From assembly GCA_903876045.1 (NCBI GenBank), contig CAIQYP010000335.1, positions 1-38,705 of the forward strand: a stretch of 38,705 bases of DNA, read 5' to 3'. The DNA is from an uncultured beta proteobacterium (GTDB lineage: Bacteria; Pseudomonadota; Gammaproteobacteria; Burkholderiales; Burkholderiaceae_C). The position numbers were made by a program, and so were the translations under genes. Under the pieces are notes generated by a model, which made no database searches, had not been told where the DNA came from, and saw only the letters and a list, made by a program, of their open reading frames with translations. Positions 1 to 8,083 of the stretch are shown here, piece by piece; position 1 is the first letter of the stretch; each line of letters starts with the position of its first letter.

Positions 1-2
1 CG

Positions 3-209
3 GAAAGCCTGCTGCCCGCCCACTGGCCTGGTAGCCGGGCGCGCCACCTGTGTCGGGATTTGTACCGCAAACTGTTGCCGCTGTCCGAGCGCCACCTGGA
101 TGCGTGTGTAAGACTATCTAGCGGAAGCGCGCCGCATGCCTCGCAGGGGGTGGTGAGCCGCTTTGAATACGGAATGGATCTGCCTGCGGGTGCCGCAAGC
201 CCAGCTTGA
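3..209 (+). CDS. paaX: PaaX-like phenylacetate repressor, C-terminal fragment (partial)
   Basis: Frame 3 is open from the window edge to a TGA at 207-209 and gives the last 68 residues of a protein whose start lies outside the window. The peptide begins ESLLPAHWPGSRARHLC and continues with an LYRKLLPLSERHL segment. An 'LLP..WPG' box followed by a helical segment near the C-terminus is typical of PaaX, the GntR-like repressor that responds to phenylacetyl-CoA. The position at the head of a paa cluster fits. The call rests on motif memory of a short C-terminus, so other PaaX-family members (PaaX2 or thioesterase-linked relatives) are possible. The stop lies just before the next gene, implying cotranscription with the IclR regulator. 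Confidence 0.6.
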   Translation, partial: ESLLPAHWPGSRARHLCRDLYRKLLPLSERHLDACVRLSSGSAPHASQGVVSRFEYGMDLPAGAASPA

Positions 210-220
210 AGAGGAAGCGT

Positions 221-1000
221 ATGGATGACGAACTAAAGAGCAGCCACGGCGTCCAGTCCCTGGAAATCGGGATTGGTGTGTTGAAGGTGCTGGTGGAGTC
301 CGGCTCTGCCTTGATGCTCAAGGAAATTGCCGCTGCGGCAGACATGCCAGCGTCCAAAGCGCACCGCTACCTGGTGAGTCTGGTGCGCTCCGGCTTGGTG
401 CAGCAAGACCGCGAAAACTCAAAATATGACCTGGGGCCCCTGGCCATTCCCCTGGGGCTGGCCGCCGTGGATCGGCTTGATCGCGTCAAGCTCGGACTCA
501 ACAGTATTTCCCAGTTGCGCGACCTGACTAACGAGACCACAGCCTTGTCGGTGTGGGGCGAGTTTGGTCCGGTGATGGTGCGCTGGGAGCGGCCGCACCG
601 TCCCATTACCGTTAACGTGATCACCGGCAATACGGTCAGTTTGCTGGCCACCTCCACCGGACGATTGTTTGCTGCATGGATGCCTGCGGAGCTTGTGCGC
701 CCGCTGCTTGAGCGCGAGTTGCAGTTGGGGCGCTCTACTCAATTCAAAACGCTGGCACAAGTGGAGCGCGTGCTGCAGCAAGTTCGCGCCGACGGCTATT
801 CCTTTGTGCAGGACAGTGATTATTCGAGCCGGGTTCTGGGGCTGGCGGCTCCGGTATTCAACTTCAAGAACAACATCTCCATGGCGGTTTCCATCGTGGG
901 GGTCGAAGGCATATCCGACCTGGGGCCCCGGAGTCTGGCTTTGACAGAGCTCTTGCAAGCAACGGCGGCCTTGTCCAAGCGCTTGGGTTCATCACGGTAA
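221..1000 (+). CDS. IclR-family transcriptional regulator
   Basis: The product is 259 residues, the usual IclR-family size. Residues about 10-70 form the winged helix-turn-helix (KEIAAAADMPASKAHRYL), and the rest is the GAF-like effector domain, including the DSDYSSRVLGLAAPVF segment typical of the ligand pocket. The ORF track starts at a TTG (206), but ATG 221 has a GAGGAAG ribosome-binding site a few bases upstream and is preferred. The gene follows the PaaX-like fragment by about 11 nt and precedes the transporter/paa operon, so by position it probably controls uptake or catabolism of an aromatic acid. Whether it activates or represses cannot be read from the sequence. The locus would then carry two regulators of different families. 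Confidence 0.88.
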   Translation: MDDELKSSHGVQSLEIGIGVLKVLVESGSALMLKEIAAAADMPASKAHRYLVSLVRSGLVQQDRENSKYDLGPLAIPLGLAAVDRLDRVKLGLNSISQLRDLTNETTALSVWGEFGPVMVRWERPHRPITVNVITGNTVSLLATSTGRLFAAWMPAELVRPLLERELQLGRSTQFKTLAQVERVLQQVRADGYSFVQDSDYSSRVLGLAAPVFNFKNNISMAVSIVGVEGISDLGPRSLALTELLQATAALSKRLGSSR

Positions 1001-1123
1001 GTGATTCATGTGCTTTGCGAATTTGAATAAGTTCGTGTCTATAAAAGCCCTGAAATTGCCTAGGTGTAAACCCTAACGTGATACAAAATTTCTACAAATT
1101 ATGGAATCCATGTATCTTTTCAT

Positions 1124-1152
1124 TTGACGTAATCGATTCTGAATGTCAGAAT
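1124..1152 (+). promoter_or_regulatory. Candidate sigma70 promoter with overlapping palindromic operator
   Basis: A TTGACG (-35-like, 1124-1129) is followed after 17 nt by CAGAAT (-10-like, 1147-1152). The spacer and -10 contain a perfect 7-bp inverted repeat with 3-nt centre, ATTCTGA-ATG-TCAGAAT (1136-1152). A repressor bound there would block RNA polymerase. A second small near-palindrome, ATGGA-A-TCCAT, lies at 1101-1111. The region is the only sizeable gap before the transporter/paa operon, so it is the natural main promoter. The IclR or PaaX-like protein is the likely ligand of one of these sites; this is inferred from position only. Confidence 0.5.
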
Positions 1153-1216
1153 TTAGGCCAAGTTAAGACATAAACCTGGACGCTTCGAATTCCGGGTGAA
1201 ACACGAGGAGACTTCT

Positions 1217-1273
1217 GTGCCCCAAGGTCGAAAGACAACTAAAAAACGCCATGGTCATCGGGTGAATACCTGA
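1217..1273 (+). CDS. Possible 18-residue leader peptide overlapping livH
   Basis: A GTG at 1217 is preceded by a good GAGGAG ribosome-binding site at 6-7 nt. It opens an 18-codon frame (MPQGRKTTKKRHGHRVNT) ending in TGA at 1271-1273, which overlaps the ATG of the permease gene (TGATG). The permease ATG has no convincing ribosome-binding site of its own, so translation could be coupled through this leader. The peptide is very basic (K, R and H make up nearly half). It is too short for recognition by homology. It could equally be the remnant of a longer ancestral start region. Confidence 0.4.
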   Translation: MPQGRKTTKKRHGHRVNT

Positions 1274-2148
1274 TGCTGGCCGAATTCCTGCAGTTCCTGT
1301 TCTCAGGCATCACGGTGGGTTCCACCTATGCGCTGGCAGCCTTGGGCTTCACGCTCATTTACAACTCCAGCCATGTGATCAACTTCGCGCAGGGCGAGTT
1401 CATCATGTTGGGTGGCATGCTGGCCGTGTACTTCACCAACTCGGGTCTGCCTTTGCCGTTGGCCTTGTTGCTGGCTATTGCACTGCCTGCCATCGTGGGG
1501 CTGGTGCTTGAAAAAGTGGCCATCGAGCCGGTTAAAGGGGCTGAACCCGTCACGCTCATCATCATCACCATCGGTGCCTCGCTGGTGTTGCGCGGTCTGA
1601 TGCAAATCTGGCTGGGCAAGGGCACTTTCAGTCTGGCACCCTTCTCGGGCGACGAACCCATTCATGTGCTGGGCGCCACCCTCATGCCGCAAAGCCTGTG
1701 GGTGCTGGGCGTCACGGCGGTGGTGGTTGGCGCGTTGTGGTATTTCTTTACCCGCACCCTGATGGGCAAGGCCATGCTGGCCACCTCTTACAACCGGGTC
1801 GCGGCTGAGTTGGTGGGCATCAACACCGACGGTGTGCTGTTCCTGAGCTTTGCCATGTCGGCCGCGCTGGGCGCTTTAGGCGGCATTCTGGTGACACCGA
1901 TCACGCTCACCTCCTATGACGCCGGCATCATGCTCGGCCTCAAGGGATTTGTCGGCGCAGTGCTGGGCGGTCTGGGCAATGGTCTGGGCGCCGTGGTTGG
2001 CGGCCTGCTGGTGGGCGTGCTGGAGGCCATGGGCGCCGGCTACATCTCGTCCTCCTATAAGGACGCGATGCCCTTTGTCCTGATTCTTCTGATTCTGTTT
2101 TTCCGGCCCAGCGGCCTCTTCGGTGGCAAAGCCACAGACCGGGTCTAG
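1273..2148 (+). CDS. livH: ABC transporter permease, LivH type
   Basis: This 291-residue, very hydrophobic protein has about eight membrane segments and belongs to the LivH branch of branched-chain-amino-acid-type ABC permeases. Family signatures are the N-terminal GSTYALAALGFTLIYN, the NFAQGEFIMLGG loop, and the cytoplasmic EAA-like loop near AELVGINTDGV. It would pair with the LivM-type permease downstream to form the membrane channel. Its place at the head of a paa operon suggests the transported substrate is phenylacetate or a related aromatic acid rather than an amino acid. Substrate is inferred from context. The start ATG overlaps the stop of a short upstream frame. Confidence 0.93.
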   Translation: MLAEFLQFLFSGITVGSTYALAALGFTLIYNSSHVINFAQGEFIMLGGMLAVYFTNSGLPLPLALLLAIALPAIVGLVLEKVAIEPVKGAEPVTLIIITIGASLVLRGLMQIWLGKGTFSLAPFSGDEPIHVLGATLMPQSLWVLGVTAVVVGALWYFFTRTLMGKAMLATSYNRVAAELVGINTDGVLFLSFAMSAALGALGGILVTPITLTSYDAGIMLGLKGFVGAVLGGLGNGLGAVVGGLLVGVLEAMGAGYISSSYKDAMPFVLILLILFFRPSGLFGGKATDRV

Positions 2149-2150
2149 CC

Positions 2151-3083
2151 ATGAACCAGCATCCTTACCGCGGTCTGTACCTGATCGCCGCCGTGCTGCT
2201 CCTTTTGCCGCTGGTCTTGCCCAATAGTTTTTATATGGACCTGGCGATTCGCATGGCCATCAATGCGGTCATCGTGCTGGGATTGAATCTGCTGATCGGC
2301 TTTGCCGGGCAGATCAGCCTGGGCCACGCCGGCTTCATTGGCATAGGCGCCTATGCCTCTGCTGCTTTGCCCACGCACTTTGGCTGGCATCCACTCCTGG
2401 CGATTGTTGCGGGCGCGCTGGCCGCAGGTGCCTTGGCAGCGGTGCTGGCACGCCCCATCTTCCGTCTTAAGGGCCACTACCTCGCCATGGCGACTTTGGG
2501 CCTGGGCATCATCATCAACATCGTGGTGCGCAACGAAGCCGCCTGGAGCGGTGGCCCGGACGGCATGGCCGTGCCCGCGATGGTTTTTGGCAGTTTCGAA
2601 GTCTCGGGCGACAAGCCCTGGTACTGGATCGTGGCCAGCCTGTTGTGCATCAGCATCTGGGCCTCGATCAACATTATCGATTCGCCATTTGGCCGTGCCC
2701 TGCGGGCCCTGCACGGCTCTGAGGTCGCGTCCAAAGTGGTGGGCGTGCATGTGGTGCGCTACAAGGTCAGCGTGTTTGTCATGTCCGCCATGTTTGCCAG
2801 CATCATGGGCAGCGTTACGGCGCTGTATGTGGGTTTTGTTTCACCCAATCTGGCGGACTTCTTTCACTCGATTGAACTCGTCACCATGGTCGTGATTGGT
2901 GGCATGGGCTCCATCTACGGCTCGGTGCTGGGCGCGGTTTTGCTCACCGCCTTGCCGCAAGCCCTGGCCACTTTCGAGGGCTGGGAGACCGTGGTGTTTG
3001 GTGCCATCCTGATGCTCAGCATGATCTTCATGCCCCGTGGCCTGGTGCCCACACTGGCCGCCCGTTTTGGCCGGGGGGAATGA
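2151..3083 (+). CDS. livM: ABC transporter permease, LivM type
   Basis: This 310-residue membrane protein starts 2 nt after the livH stop. The family-typical run GQISLGHAGFIGIGAYASA near residue 55, the RPIFRLKGHYLAMATLGLG segment, and the LRALHGSEVASKVVGV cytoplasmic loop identify the LivM branch, which makes a heterodimeric channel with LivH. The last codons overlap the livG start by 4 nt (ATGA), so the two are likely translationally coupled. In this operon the pair probably imports an aromatic acid; that part is inferred. Confidence 0.93.
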   Translation: MNQHPYRGLYLIAAVLLLLPLVLPNSFYMDLAIRMAINAVIVLGLNLLIGFAGQISLGHAGFIGIGAYASAALPTHFGWHPLLAIVAGALAAGALAAVLARPIFRLKGHYLAMATLGLGIIINIVVRNEAAWSGGPDGMAVPAMVFGSFEVSGDKPWYWIVASLLCISIWASINIIDSPFGRALRALHGSEVASKVVGVHVVRYKVSVFVMSAMFASIMGSVTALYVGFVSPNLADFFHSIELVTMVVIGGMGSIYGSVLGAVLLTALPQALATFEGWETVVFGAILMLSMIFMPRGLVPTLAARFGRGE

Positions 3084-3847
3084 ACATGGCACTGCTTGAA
3101 GTTCATGACCTCTCGATCCATTTCGGTGGTGTCAAGGCCGTGCAAAACGTGTCCTTCAGCATCGATGCCGGCATCGTCTATGCCGTCATCGGGCCCAACG
3201 GCGCAGGCAAGACCACGCTGTTCAACCTCATCACCGGCATCTACACGCCCACCGCCGGCAGCATCACGCTGGATGGCCAGCCCATTCAAGGCAAATCGCC
3301 TGACGTGCTGGCGCAGCGCGGCGTGGCGCGCACCTTTCAGAACCTGCAAATCTGCATGAACATGAGCGCCATCGAGAACGTGATGGTGGGCGCCCATTTG
3401 CGGCTGGATCGCAATCTGTTCAAGGCCGCTTTGCGCTGGCCGTCCCTCAAGGCGCGTGACCGCGATTTGCACACCGAAGCGGTGGAACTCATGCGCTTTG
3501 TTGGCCTGGACGCCTACACCGCTGCACGCGCTGACAGCATGTCTTATGGCGCCTTGAAGCGTCTGGAAATTGCCCGTGCCCTGGCCATGAAACCGCGCCT
3601 GCTGTTTCTGGACGAGCCAGCGGCTGGTCTGAATCCCAAGGAAACCATTGAGGTGGATGCCCTCATCCGCAAGGTTGCAGATACCGGCGTGACGGTGGTG
3701 CTGGTAGAGCACGACATGAAGATGGTGATGAATCTGTCTGACCGCATTCTGGTGCTGGACTACGGGCGCAAGCTGGCCGAAGGCACTGCTGCTGAAGTGC
3801 GGCGCAACCCCGATGTGATTGCCGCCTATCTGGGCGCTCACACCTGA
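3080..3847 (+). CDS. livG: ABC transporter ATP-binding protein, LivG type
   Basis: A 255-residue ABC ATPase. Walker A is GPNGAGKT (about residue 38), Walker B is LLFLDEPAAGLNPKE, and the C-terminal VLVEHDMKMVMNLSDRILVLDYG is typical of LivG. The signature segment reads SMSYGALKRLEIARAL, where the usual motif is LSYG.QRRLEIARAL, so it departs slightly from the LSGGQ consensus as LivG proteins often do. It starts at an ATG overlapping the livM stop; ATG 3086 is an alternative start. It would dimerise with the LivF domain of the next gene to drive transport. Confidence 0.93.
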   Translation: MNMALLEVHDLSIHFGGVKAVQNVSFSIDAGIVYAVIGPNGAGKTTLFNLITGIYTPTAGSITLDGQPIQGKSPDVLAQRGVARTFQNLQICMNMSAIENVMVGAHLRLDRNLFKAALRWPSLKARDRDLHTEAVELMRFVGLDAYTAARADSMSYGALKRLEIARALAMKPRLLFLDEPAAGLNPKETIEVDALIRKVADTGVTVVLVEHDMKMVMNLSDRILVLDYGRKLAEGTAAEVRRNPDVIAAYLGAHT

Positions 3848-3860
3848 CTGGAACACACCC

Positions 3861-5174
3861 ATGGACGCACTCACCATCATCAGCCAGGAGCACAGCAATA
3901 TGTGGCGCCTGGCCACCGCCCTCGATCAAGTGGCCTCCGACATGCAAGCCGGTGCCCCGCTGGAGCCGGCCTTTTTTGAGGCCGCTCTGGACTACATCTC
4001 CCAGTTTGTGGACCACATGCACCACCCCAAGGAGGACGACTTCCTGTTTCGCCTGCTGCGCCTGCGCAGTGCAGAAGCGGCTGAGGTGCTGGATGCGCTG
4101 GAGGCAGATCACCGGCAGGGCCCGCACAACCTGACCCAGTTGCGTGCCAAATTAAACGCCGCAGCGCAGGGGCAACTGCCCATCGCAGAGTTGGCCGTTG
4201 CCATCAATCGCTACACCGATGTGCTCAAGGGCCATATCAAAACCGAAGAAAAGCACGTGCTGCCGCTGGCGCGCAAGGCGCTGTTGCCGCAAGACTGGGC
4301 CGAGATTGACCAGGCCTTTCTCAACCACAGTGACCCGGTGTTTGGCGATCAGGCCAAGGCCGAGTTCCGTGAACTGTTTCACCGCATCGTCAGTCTGGCC
4401 CCAGATTCGATCGGCATGGGCGCCAGCGTGGACGGCCTGCCAGTCGCTTCGGTCGTCGCCCAGCAGCCGGTGCTGTTGCAGGTGCAGGGGCTGGAGAGTT
4501 GTTACGGCCGCATCAAGGCGCTCAAAGGCATCAACCTCGAAGTACGGCGTGGCGAAACCGTGGCCCTGGTGGGCGCCAATGGCGCAGGCAAAACCACCTT
4601 CCTGCGTGCCGTCTCGGGCGTGCAACCCATTAGTGCGGGCAGCATTCACTTCGACGGCGAAGACATCAGCAAACTACGCTCGGACAAACGCATGCGTCGC
4701 GGCATCTGCCAAAGCCCGGAAGGCCGCCAGGTCTTCGGCCCGCTAACGATTGAAGACAACCTGCGCCTGGGTGCTTACACGCAACCCAAGCACCAGGTAG
4801 CCGGTGACATGGAAAAGATCTTTGCCATGTTTCCGGTTTTGAAAGAAAAGCGCGCCCTGCCTGCGGGCACCTTGTCGGGTGGGCAGCAGCAGATGCTGGC
4901 CATCGGCCGCGCGCTGATGGGCCGCCCCAGCTTGTTGCTGCTGGACGAGCCCTCCATGGGGCTGGCGCCGCTGCTGGTGGAAGAAGTTTTCAACGTCATC
5001 AAGACGCTCAAAGCCCAGGGCATGACTATTCTGCTGGTGGAGCAAAACGCCTTTGCCGCGCTGGCCATTGCCGACCGTGGCTATGTGCTGGAGACCGGCA
5101 GCGTGACGCTCACCGGCACCGGTCAGGAACTTATTAATAACGAGCAAGTGCGCGCCGCCTATCTGGGCATGTGA
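3861..5174 (+). CDS. livF: Hemerythrin-LivF fusion: ABC ATPase with N-terminal HHE domain
   Basis: The 437-residue product has two domains. Residues 1 to about 170 form a hemerythrin HHE cation-binding domain with a plausible full ligand set: H11 (QEHSN), H54-x3-E58 (HHPKE), H84 (DHRQG) and H125-x3-E129 (HIKTE). After a linker, residues about 193-437 are a normal LivF ATPase with Walker A GANGAGKT, signature LSGGQQQMLAIGRAL and Walker B LLLLDEPSMGLAP. LivF alone is about 235 residues, so the first 190 residues are extra. ATG 3861 is chosen because the track's start (3819) lies inside livG and adds residues outside the hemerythrin fold. Hemerythrins bind O2 or NO at a di-iron centre; a role in coupling uptake to oxygen supply is inference. 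No frame break is seen between the domains. Confidence 0.9.
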   Translation: MDALTIISQEHSNMWRLATALDQVASDMQAGAPLEPAFFEAALDYISQFVDHMHHPKEDDFLFRLLRLRSAEAAEVLDALEADHRQGPHNLTQLRAKLNAAAQGQLPIAELAVAINRYTDVLKGHIKTEEKHVLPLARKALLPQDWAEIDQAFLNHSDPVFGDQAKAEFRELFHRIVSLAPDSIGMGASVDGLPVASVVAQQPVLLQVQGLESCYGRIKALKGINLEVRRGETVALVGANGAGKTTFLRAVSGVQPISAGSIHFDGEDISKLRSDKRMRRGICQSPEGRQVFGPLTIEDNLRLGAYTQPKHQVAGDMEKIFAMFPVLKEKRALPAGTLSGGQQQMLAIGRALMGRPSLLLLDEPSMGLAPLLVEEVFNVIKTLKAQGMTILLVEQNAFAALAIADRGYVLETGSVTLTGTGQELINNEQVRAAYLGM

Positions 5175-5219
5175 AGCAGACGGCGCAACCCTTCCACAAA
5201 CGCAAAACAGAAACAGACC

Positions 5220-6011
5220 ATGGACTACCAGAATATTCGCTTTGAAGTTGCCGCGGGCGTGGCCCGTCTGACGCTGAATCGCCCGGACAAGCTCAACAGC
5301 TTCACCGGTGCCATGCATGTCGAATTGCGCGACGCGCTCGACACCATTCAAACTGACAAGAGCATTCGCGTGCTGGTCATCACTGGCGCAGGCCGTGCCT
5401 TTTGTGCGGGCCAGGACCTGGCCGACCCGGACATGGCCGTAGGGGCCACCATGCCGGACGTCGGCAATGTGGTCGAGCAAAACTACAAGCCACTCATCCT
5501 GCGTTTGCAAAACCTGCGCGTGCCCACGGTGGCCATGGTCAACGGTGTGGCGGCAGGTGCAGGTGCCAGCCTGGCCCTGGCCTGTGATTTGGTGATTGCC
5601 GGCAAGTCGGCTTCCTTCCTGCAGGCTTTCAGCAAGATCGGTCTTATTCCGGATACCGGTGGCACCTGGTTCCTGCCGCAACGCGTGGGCATGGCCCGTG
5701 CCATGGGCCTCGCCCTGCTGGCCGACAAACTGCCCGCTGAAAAAGCCGCCGAGTGGGGCCTGATCTGGCAAGTGGTGGAGGACGCCGATTTGGCGTCCAC
5801 AGTCGACGAACTAGCCACCCAACTGGCAGGCATGCCCACCAAGGCGTTGGTGCGCACGCGCCAGGCGATGCACGCCGCACCCACGCACACGCTGGAGCAG
5901 CAACTCAGCATGGAAGGCGGCTTCATGCGCGAGCTGGGCTGGAGCGCCGACTTTGCCGAAGGCGTTGCTGCTTTCATGGAAAAGCGTGCACCGCGCTTCA
6001 CCGGGAACTGA
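5220..6011 (+). CDS. paaG: 1,2-epoxyphenylacetyl-CoA isomerase PaaG (crotonase family)
   Basis: A 263-residue crotonase-fold protein. The oxyanion-hole segments are AFCAGQDL and NGVAAGAGASLALACD, and the acidic catalytic motif is GLIPDTGGTW with Asp145. This combination, especially FCAGQDL and IPDTGG, is that of PaaG, which isomerises the ring-epoxide of phenylacetyl-CoA to oxepin-CoA and also shifts double bonds later in the pathway. It begins 45 nt after livF and is followed 4 nt later by paaH, consistent with one operon. The length matches characterised PaaG proteins (about 262). Confidence 0.92.
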   Translation: MDYQNIRFEVAAGVARLTLNRPDKLNSFTGAMHVELRDALDTIQTDKSIRVLVITGAGRAFCAGQDLADPDMAVGATMPDVGNVVEQNYKPLILRLQNLRVPTVAMVNGVAAGAGASLALACDLVIAGKSASFLQAFSKIGLIPDTGGTWFLPQRVGMARAMGLALLADKLPAEKAAEWGLIWQVVEDADLASTVDELATQLAGMPTKALVRTRQAMHAAPTHTLEQQLSMEGGFMRELGWSADFAEGVAAFMEKRAPRFTGN

Positions 6012-6015
6012 TGCG

Positions 6016-7554
6016 ATGACAACTGTTCTTTCCGCAACGCTTTCCAAAGACGCCCTCGTCGCCGTGGTCGGTGCCGGTGCCATGGGTGCCGGTATTGCAC
6101 AGGTGGCCGCCGTGGCGGGTCACCGCGTGCTGCTGCTGGACAACCGCCCGCAAGCTGCCGAACAAGCGATTGAAGGCTTGCGCGCCCAACTCGACAAGCT
6201 GGCCGCCAAGGGCAAGATGACGCTTGAGGCGGCACAGGCCGCCGGCCAGCGCATGCAAGCCGCCACGCAACTCAGCGACCTGGCGGATGCCGCGCTGGTG
6301 GTCGAAGCCATTGTGGAAAACCTCGTTGCCAAGCAAACGCTGTTTGCTGATCTGGAAGCGCTGGTGACTGACGAATGCATTTTTGGCAGCAACACTTCCT
6401 CCATCTCCATCACCGCCATCGGCTCGGCGCTCAAGCAACCGCAACGGTTGGCTGGTCTGCACTTCTTTAATCCCGCGCCCGTCATGGCGCTGGTGGAAAT
6501 TGTCAGCGGGCTGGCGACCGACGCGCAGGTGGCCGAGACCTTGTTTGCCACCGCCACCGCCTGGGGCAAGACGGCAGTGCATGCCAGGTCCACGCCCGGC
6601 TTTATCGTCAACCGCGTGGCCCGTCCGTATTACGCCGAAGCCCTGCGCCTGCGCACCGAAGGCGCAGCCGATTGCGCCACGCTGGATGCCGTGATGCGCG
6701 AGTCCGGCGGCTTCCGCATGGGCCCGTTCGAGTTGATGGACATGATCGGGCTGGACGTCAACTTTGCCGTAACCCGCTCGGTCTGGAACGCCTATTTCAA
6801 CGACCCGCGCTACCTGCCTTCCCTGATCCAGCAAGACCTGGTGGATGCGGGGTATCTGGGCCGAAAGAGTGGCCGCGGCTACTACGATTACCGTGAGGGT
6901 GCAGCCAAGCCCCAGCCACAAACCGAGCCGCGCCATACCGCACCAGTGCGCATCGTGGTGTGTGGTGATGCACCCGCAGCGCAGGCCTTGGCCGCGCGTT
7001 TGCAGGCGACCAACGTGTCGTTTGATTTGGCAGTGTCTATTGATGGCCGCATTGCCGAAGCGGACGATGCCGTGCTGTTCGTGACCGATGGCCGCAGCGC
7101 CACCCAGCGCGCAGCAGAGGGCGGCATTGCCAACACCGTGCTGATCGATTTGGCGTTGGACTACAACAAGGCGACCCGCGTTGCTTTGGCCCACGCCGGT
7201 CAGTGCAGCGAGAGCGCTTTTGCGTCTGCCTGTGCCGTTCTCCAGGCCGCTGGCCTGCAGGTCTCGCGCCTGGCCGATGTGCCGGGGCTGGCCGTGATGC
7301 GCACCGTGGCCATGCTGGCCAACGAGGCAGCTGACGCGGTCTATCAAGGCGTGTGCACCGCACGCGCCGCTGACGACGCCATGCGCCTGGGTGTGAACTA
7401 CCCCGCAGGCCCGCTGGCTTGGGCTGACCAGGTGGGGCTGGCCAGCATCCACGCCGTGCTGACCCACTTAAACGCCAGCTATGGCGAAGACCGTTACCGC
7501 ATTTCTCCGCTGATTCAGCGTCAAGTATTTCAAGGAAAGAACATTCATGGCTGA
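6016..7554 (+). CDS. paaH: 3-hydroxyadipyl-CoA dehydrogenase PaaH
   Basis: A 512-residue NAD-dependent 3-hydroxyacyl-CoA dehydrogenase. The Rossmann motif is VAVVGAGAMGAGIAQ (residues about 15-29). GLHFFNPAPVMALVEI holds the catalytic His, and STPGFIVNRVARPYY starts the C-terminal helical domain. The domain is present twice, the second a partial copy near the end, as in PaaH/PaaC proteins, which oxidise 3-hydroxyadipyl-CoA. ATG 6016 is used because the track's start (5953) lies within paaG. The stop overlaps the paaI start. The paa neighbourhood favours PaaH over a general fatty-acid enzyme. Confidence 0.9.
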   Translation: MTTVLSATLSKDALVAVVGAGAMGAGIAQVAAVAGHRVLLLDNRPQAAEQAIEGLRAQLDKLAAKGKMTLEAAQAAGQRMQAATQLSDLADAALVVEAIVENLVAKQTLFADLEALVTDECIFGSNTSSISITAIGSALKQPQRLAGLHFFNPAPVMALVEIVSGLATDAQVAETLFATATAWGKTAVHARSTPGFIVNRVARPYYAEALRLRTEGAADCATLDAVMRESGGFRMGPFELMDMIGLDVNFAVTRSVWNAYFNDPRYLPSLIQQDLVDAGYLGRKSGRGYYDYREGAAKPQPQTEPRHTAPVRIVVCGDAPAAQALAARLQATNVSFDLAVSIDGRIAEADDAVLFVTDGRSATQRAAEGGIANTVLIDLALDYNKATRVALAHAGQCSESAFASACAVLQAAGLQVSRLADVPGLAVMRTVAMLANEAADAVYQGVCTARAADDAMRLGVNYPAGPLAWADQVGLASIHAVLTHLNASYGEDRYRISPLIQRQVFQGKNIHG

Positions 7555-8026
7555 TCACGCACCAGCACGCGCACCCGAACTTTCGCCTGCCGAGGCGCTG
7601 CAATTGGCGCAGGACGCCGCCGATGCCATGTGGTCGCGCGACCACGCGGCACAAGCGCTTGGCATGGCGATCGTTGAAGTGAAGCCAGGCACGTCATGCC
7701 TGACCATGCCGGTACGCCAGGACATGGTCAATGGCCACGCCATTTGCCACGGCGGCATGCTGTTCGCATTGGCTGATACCGCTTTTGCCTACGCCTGCAA
7801 TAGCTACAACCTCAACACGGTGGCCTCCGCCTGCAACATCGACTTTTTGGCCCCCGCCCATCTGGGTGACAGCCTGGTCGCCGTTGCGGAGGAGCGTTCG
7901 CAAAGCGGCCGCACCGGTGTCTATGACGTGACCGTCAGCACCACTGCGGGCAAGACCGTGGCCCTGTTTCGCGGCAAGTCGGCGCGCATCAAGGGCGAAG
8001 TGATTGCCAGTTTTGCGCAGGCCTGA
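7547..8026 (+). CDS. paaI: Hydroxyphenylacetyl-CoA thioesterase PaaI
   Basis: A 159-residue single hotdog-fold thioesterase. The active-site stretch GHAICHGGMLFALADTAFAYACNS with Asp77 is the PaaI signature. It overlaps the end of paaH by 8 nt. PaaI hydrolyses hydroxylated phenylacetyl-CoA esters and so releases CoA trapped in dead-end products of the epoxidase. The N-terminus is slightly longer than in E. coli PaaI. Confidence 0.9.
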   Translation: MADHAPARAPELSPAEALQLAQDAADAMWSRDHAAQALGMAIVEVKPGTSCLTMPVRQDMVNGHAICHGGMLFALADTAFAYACNSYNLNTVASACNIDFLAPAHLGDSLVAVAEERSQSGRTGVYDVTVSTTAGKTVALFRGKSARIKGEVIASFAQA

Positions 8027-8083
8027 GAGCCGATTCGCCATATCCATCACAGTCATAACAACACATCCCAGCAGGAGACATTC

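Noticed and set aside
1080-1116. GATACA...TGTATC inverted repeat upstream of livH
   Set aside because: Six-base arms 25 nt apart in AT-rich DNA are expected by chance; the tighter palindrome at 1136-1152 is the better operator candidate.
2915-3916. 333-codon minus-strand ORF opposite livM/livG
   Set aside because: Spans two overlapping real genes in antisense and has no recognisable domain.
4743-5771. 342-codon minus-strand ORF opposite livF/paaG
   Set aside because: Antisense shadow crossing a gene boundary; composition biased to Q, H and G.
5998-7467. 489-codon minus-strand ORF opposite paaH
   Set aside because: Antisense shadow of paaH, low-quality composition and no ribosome-binding site or motif.
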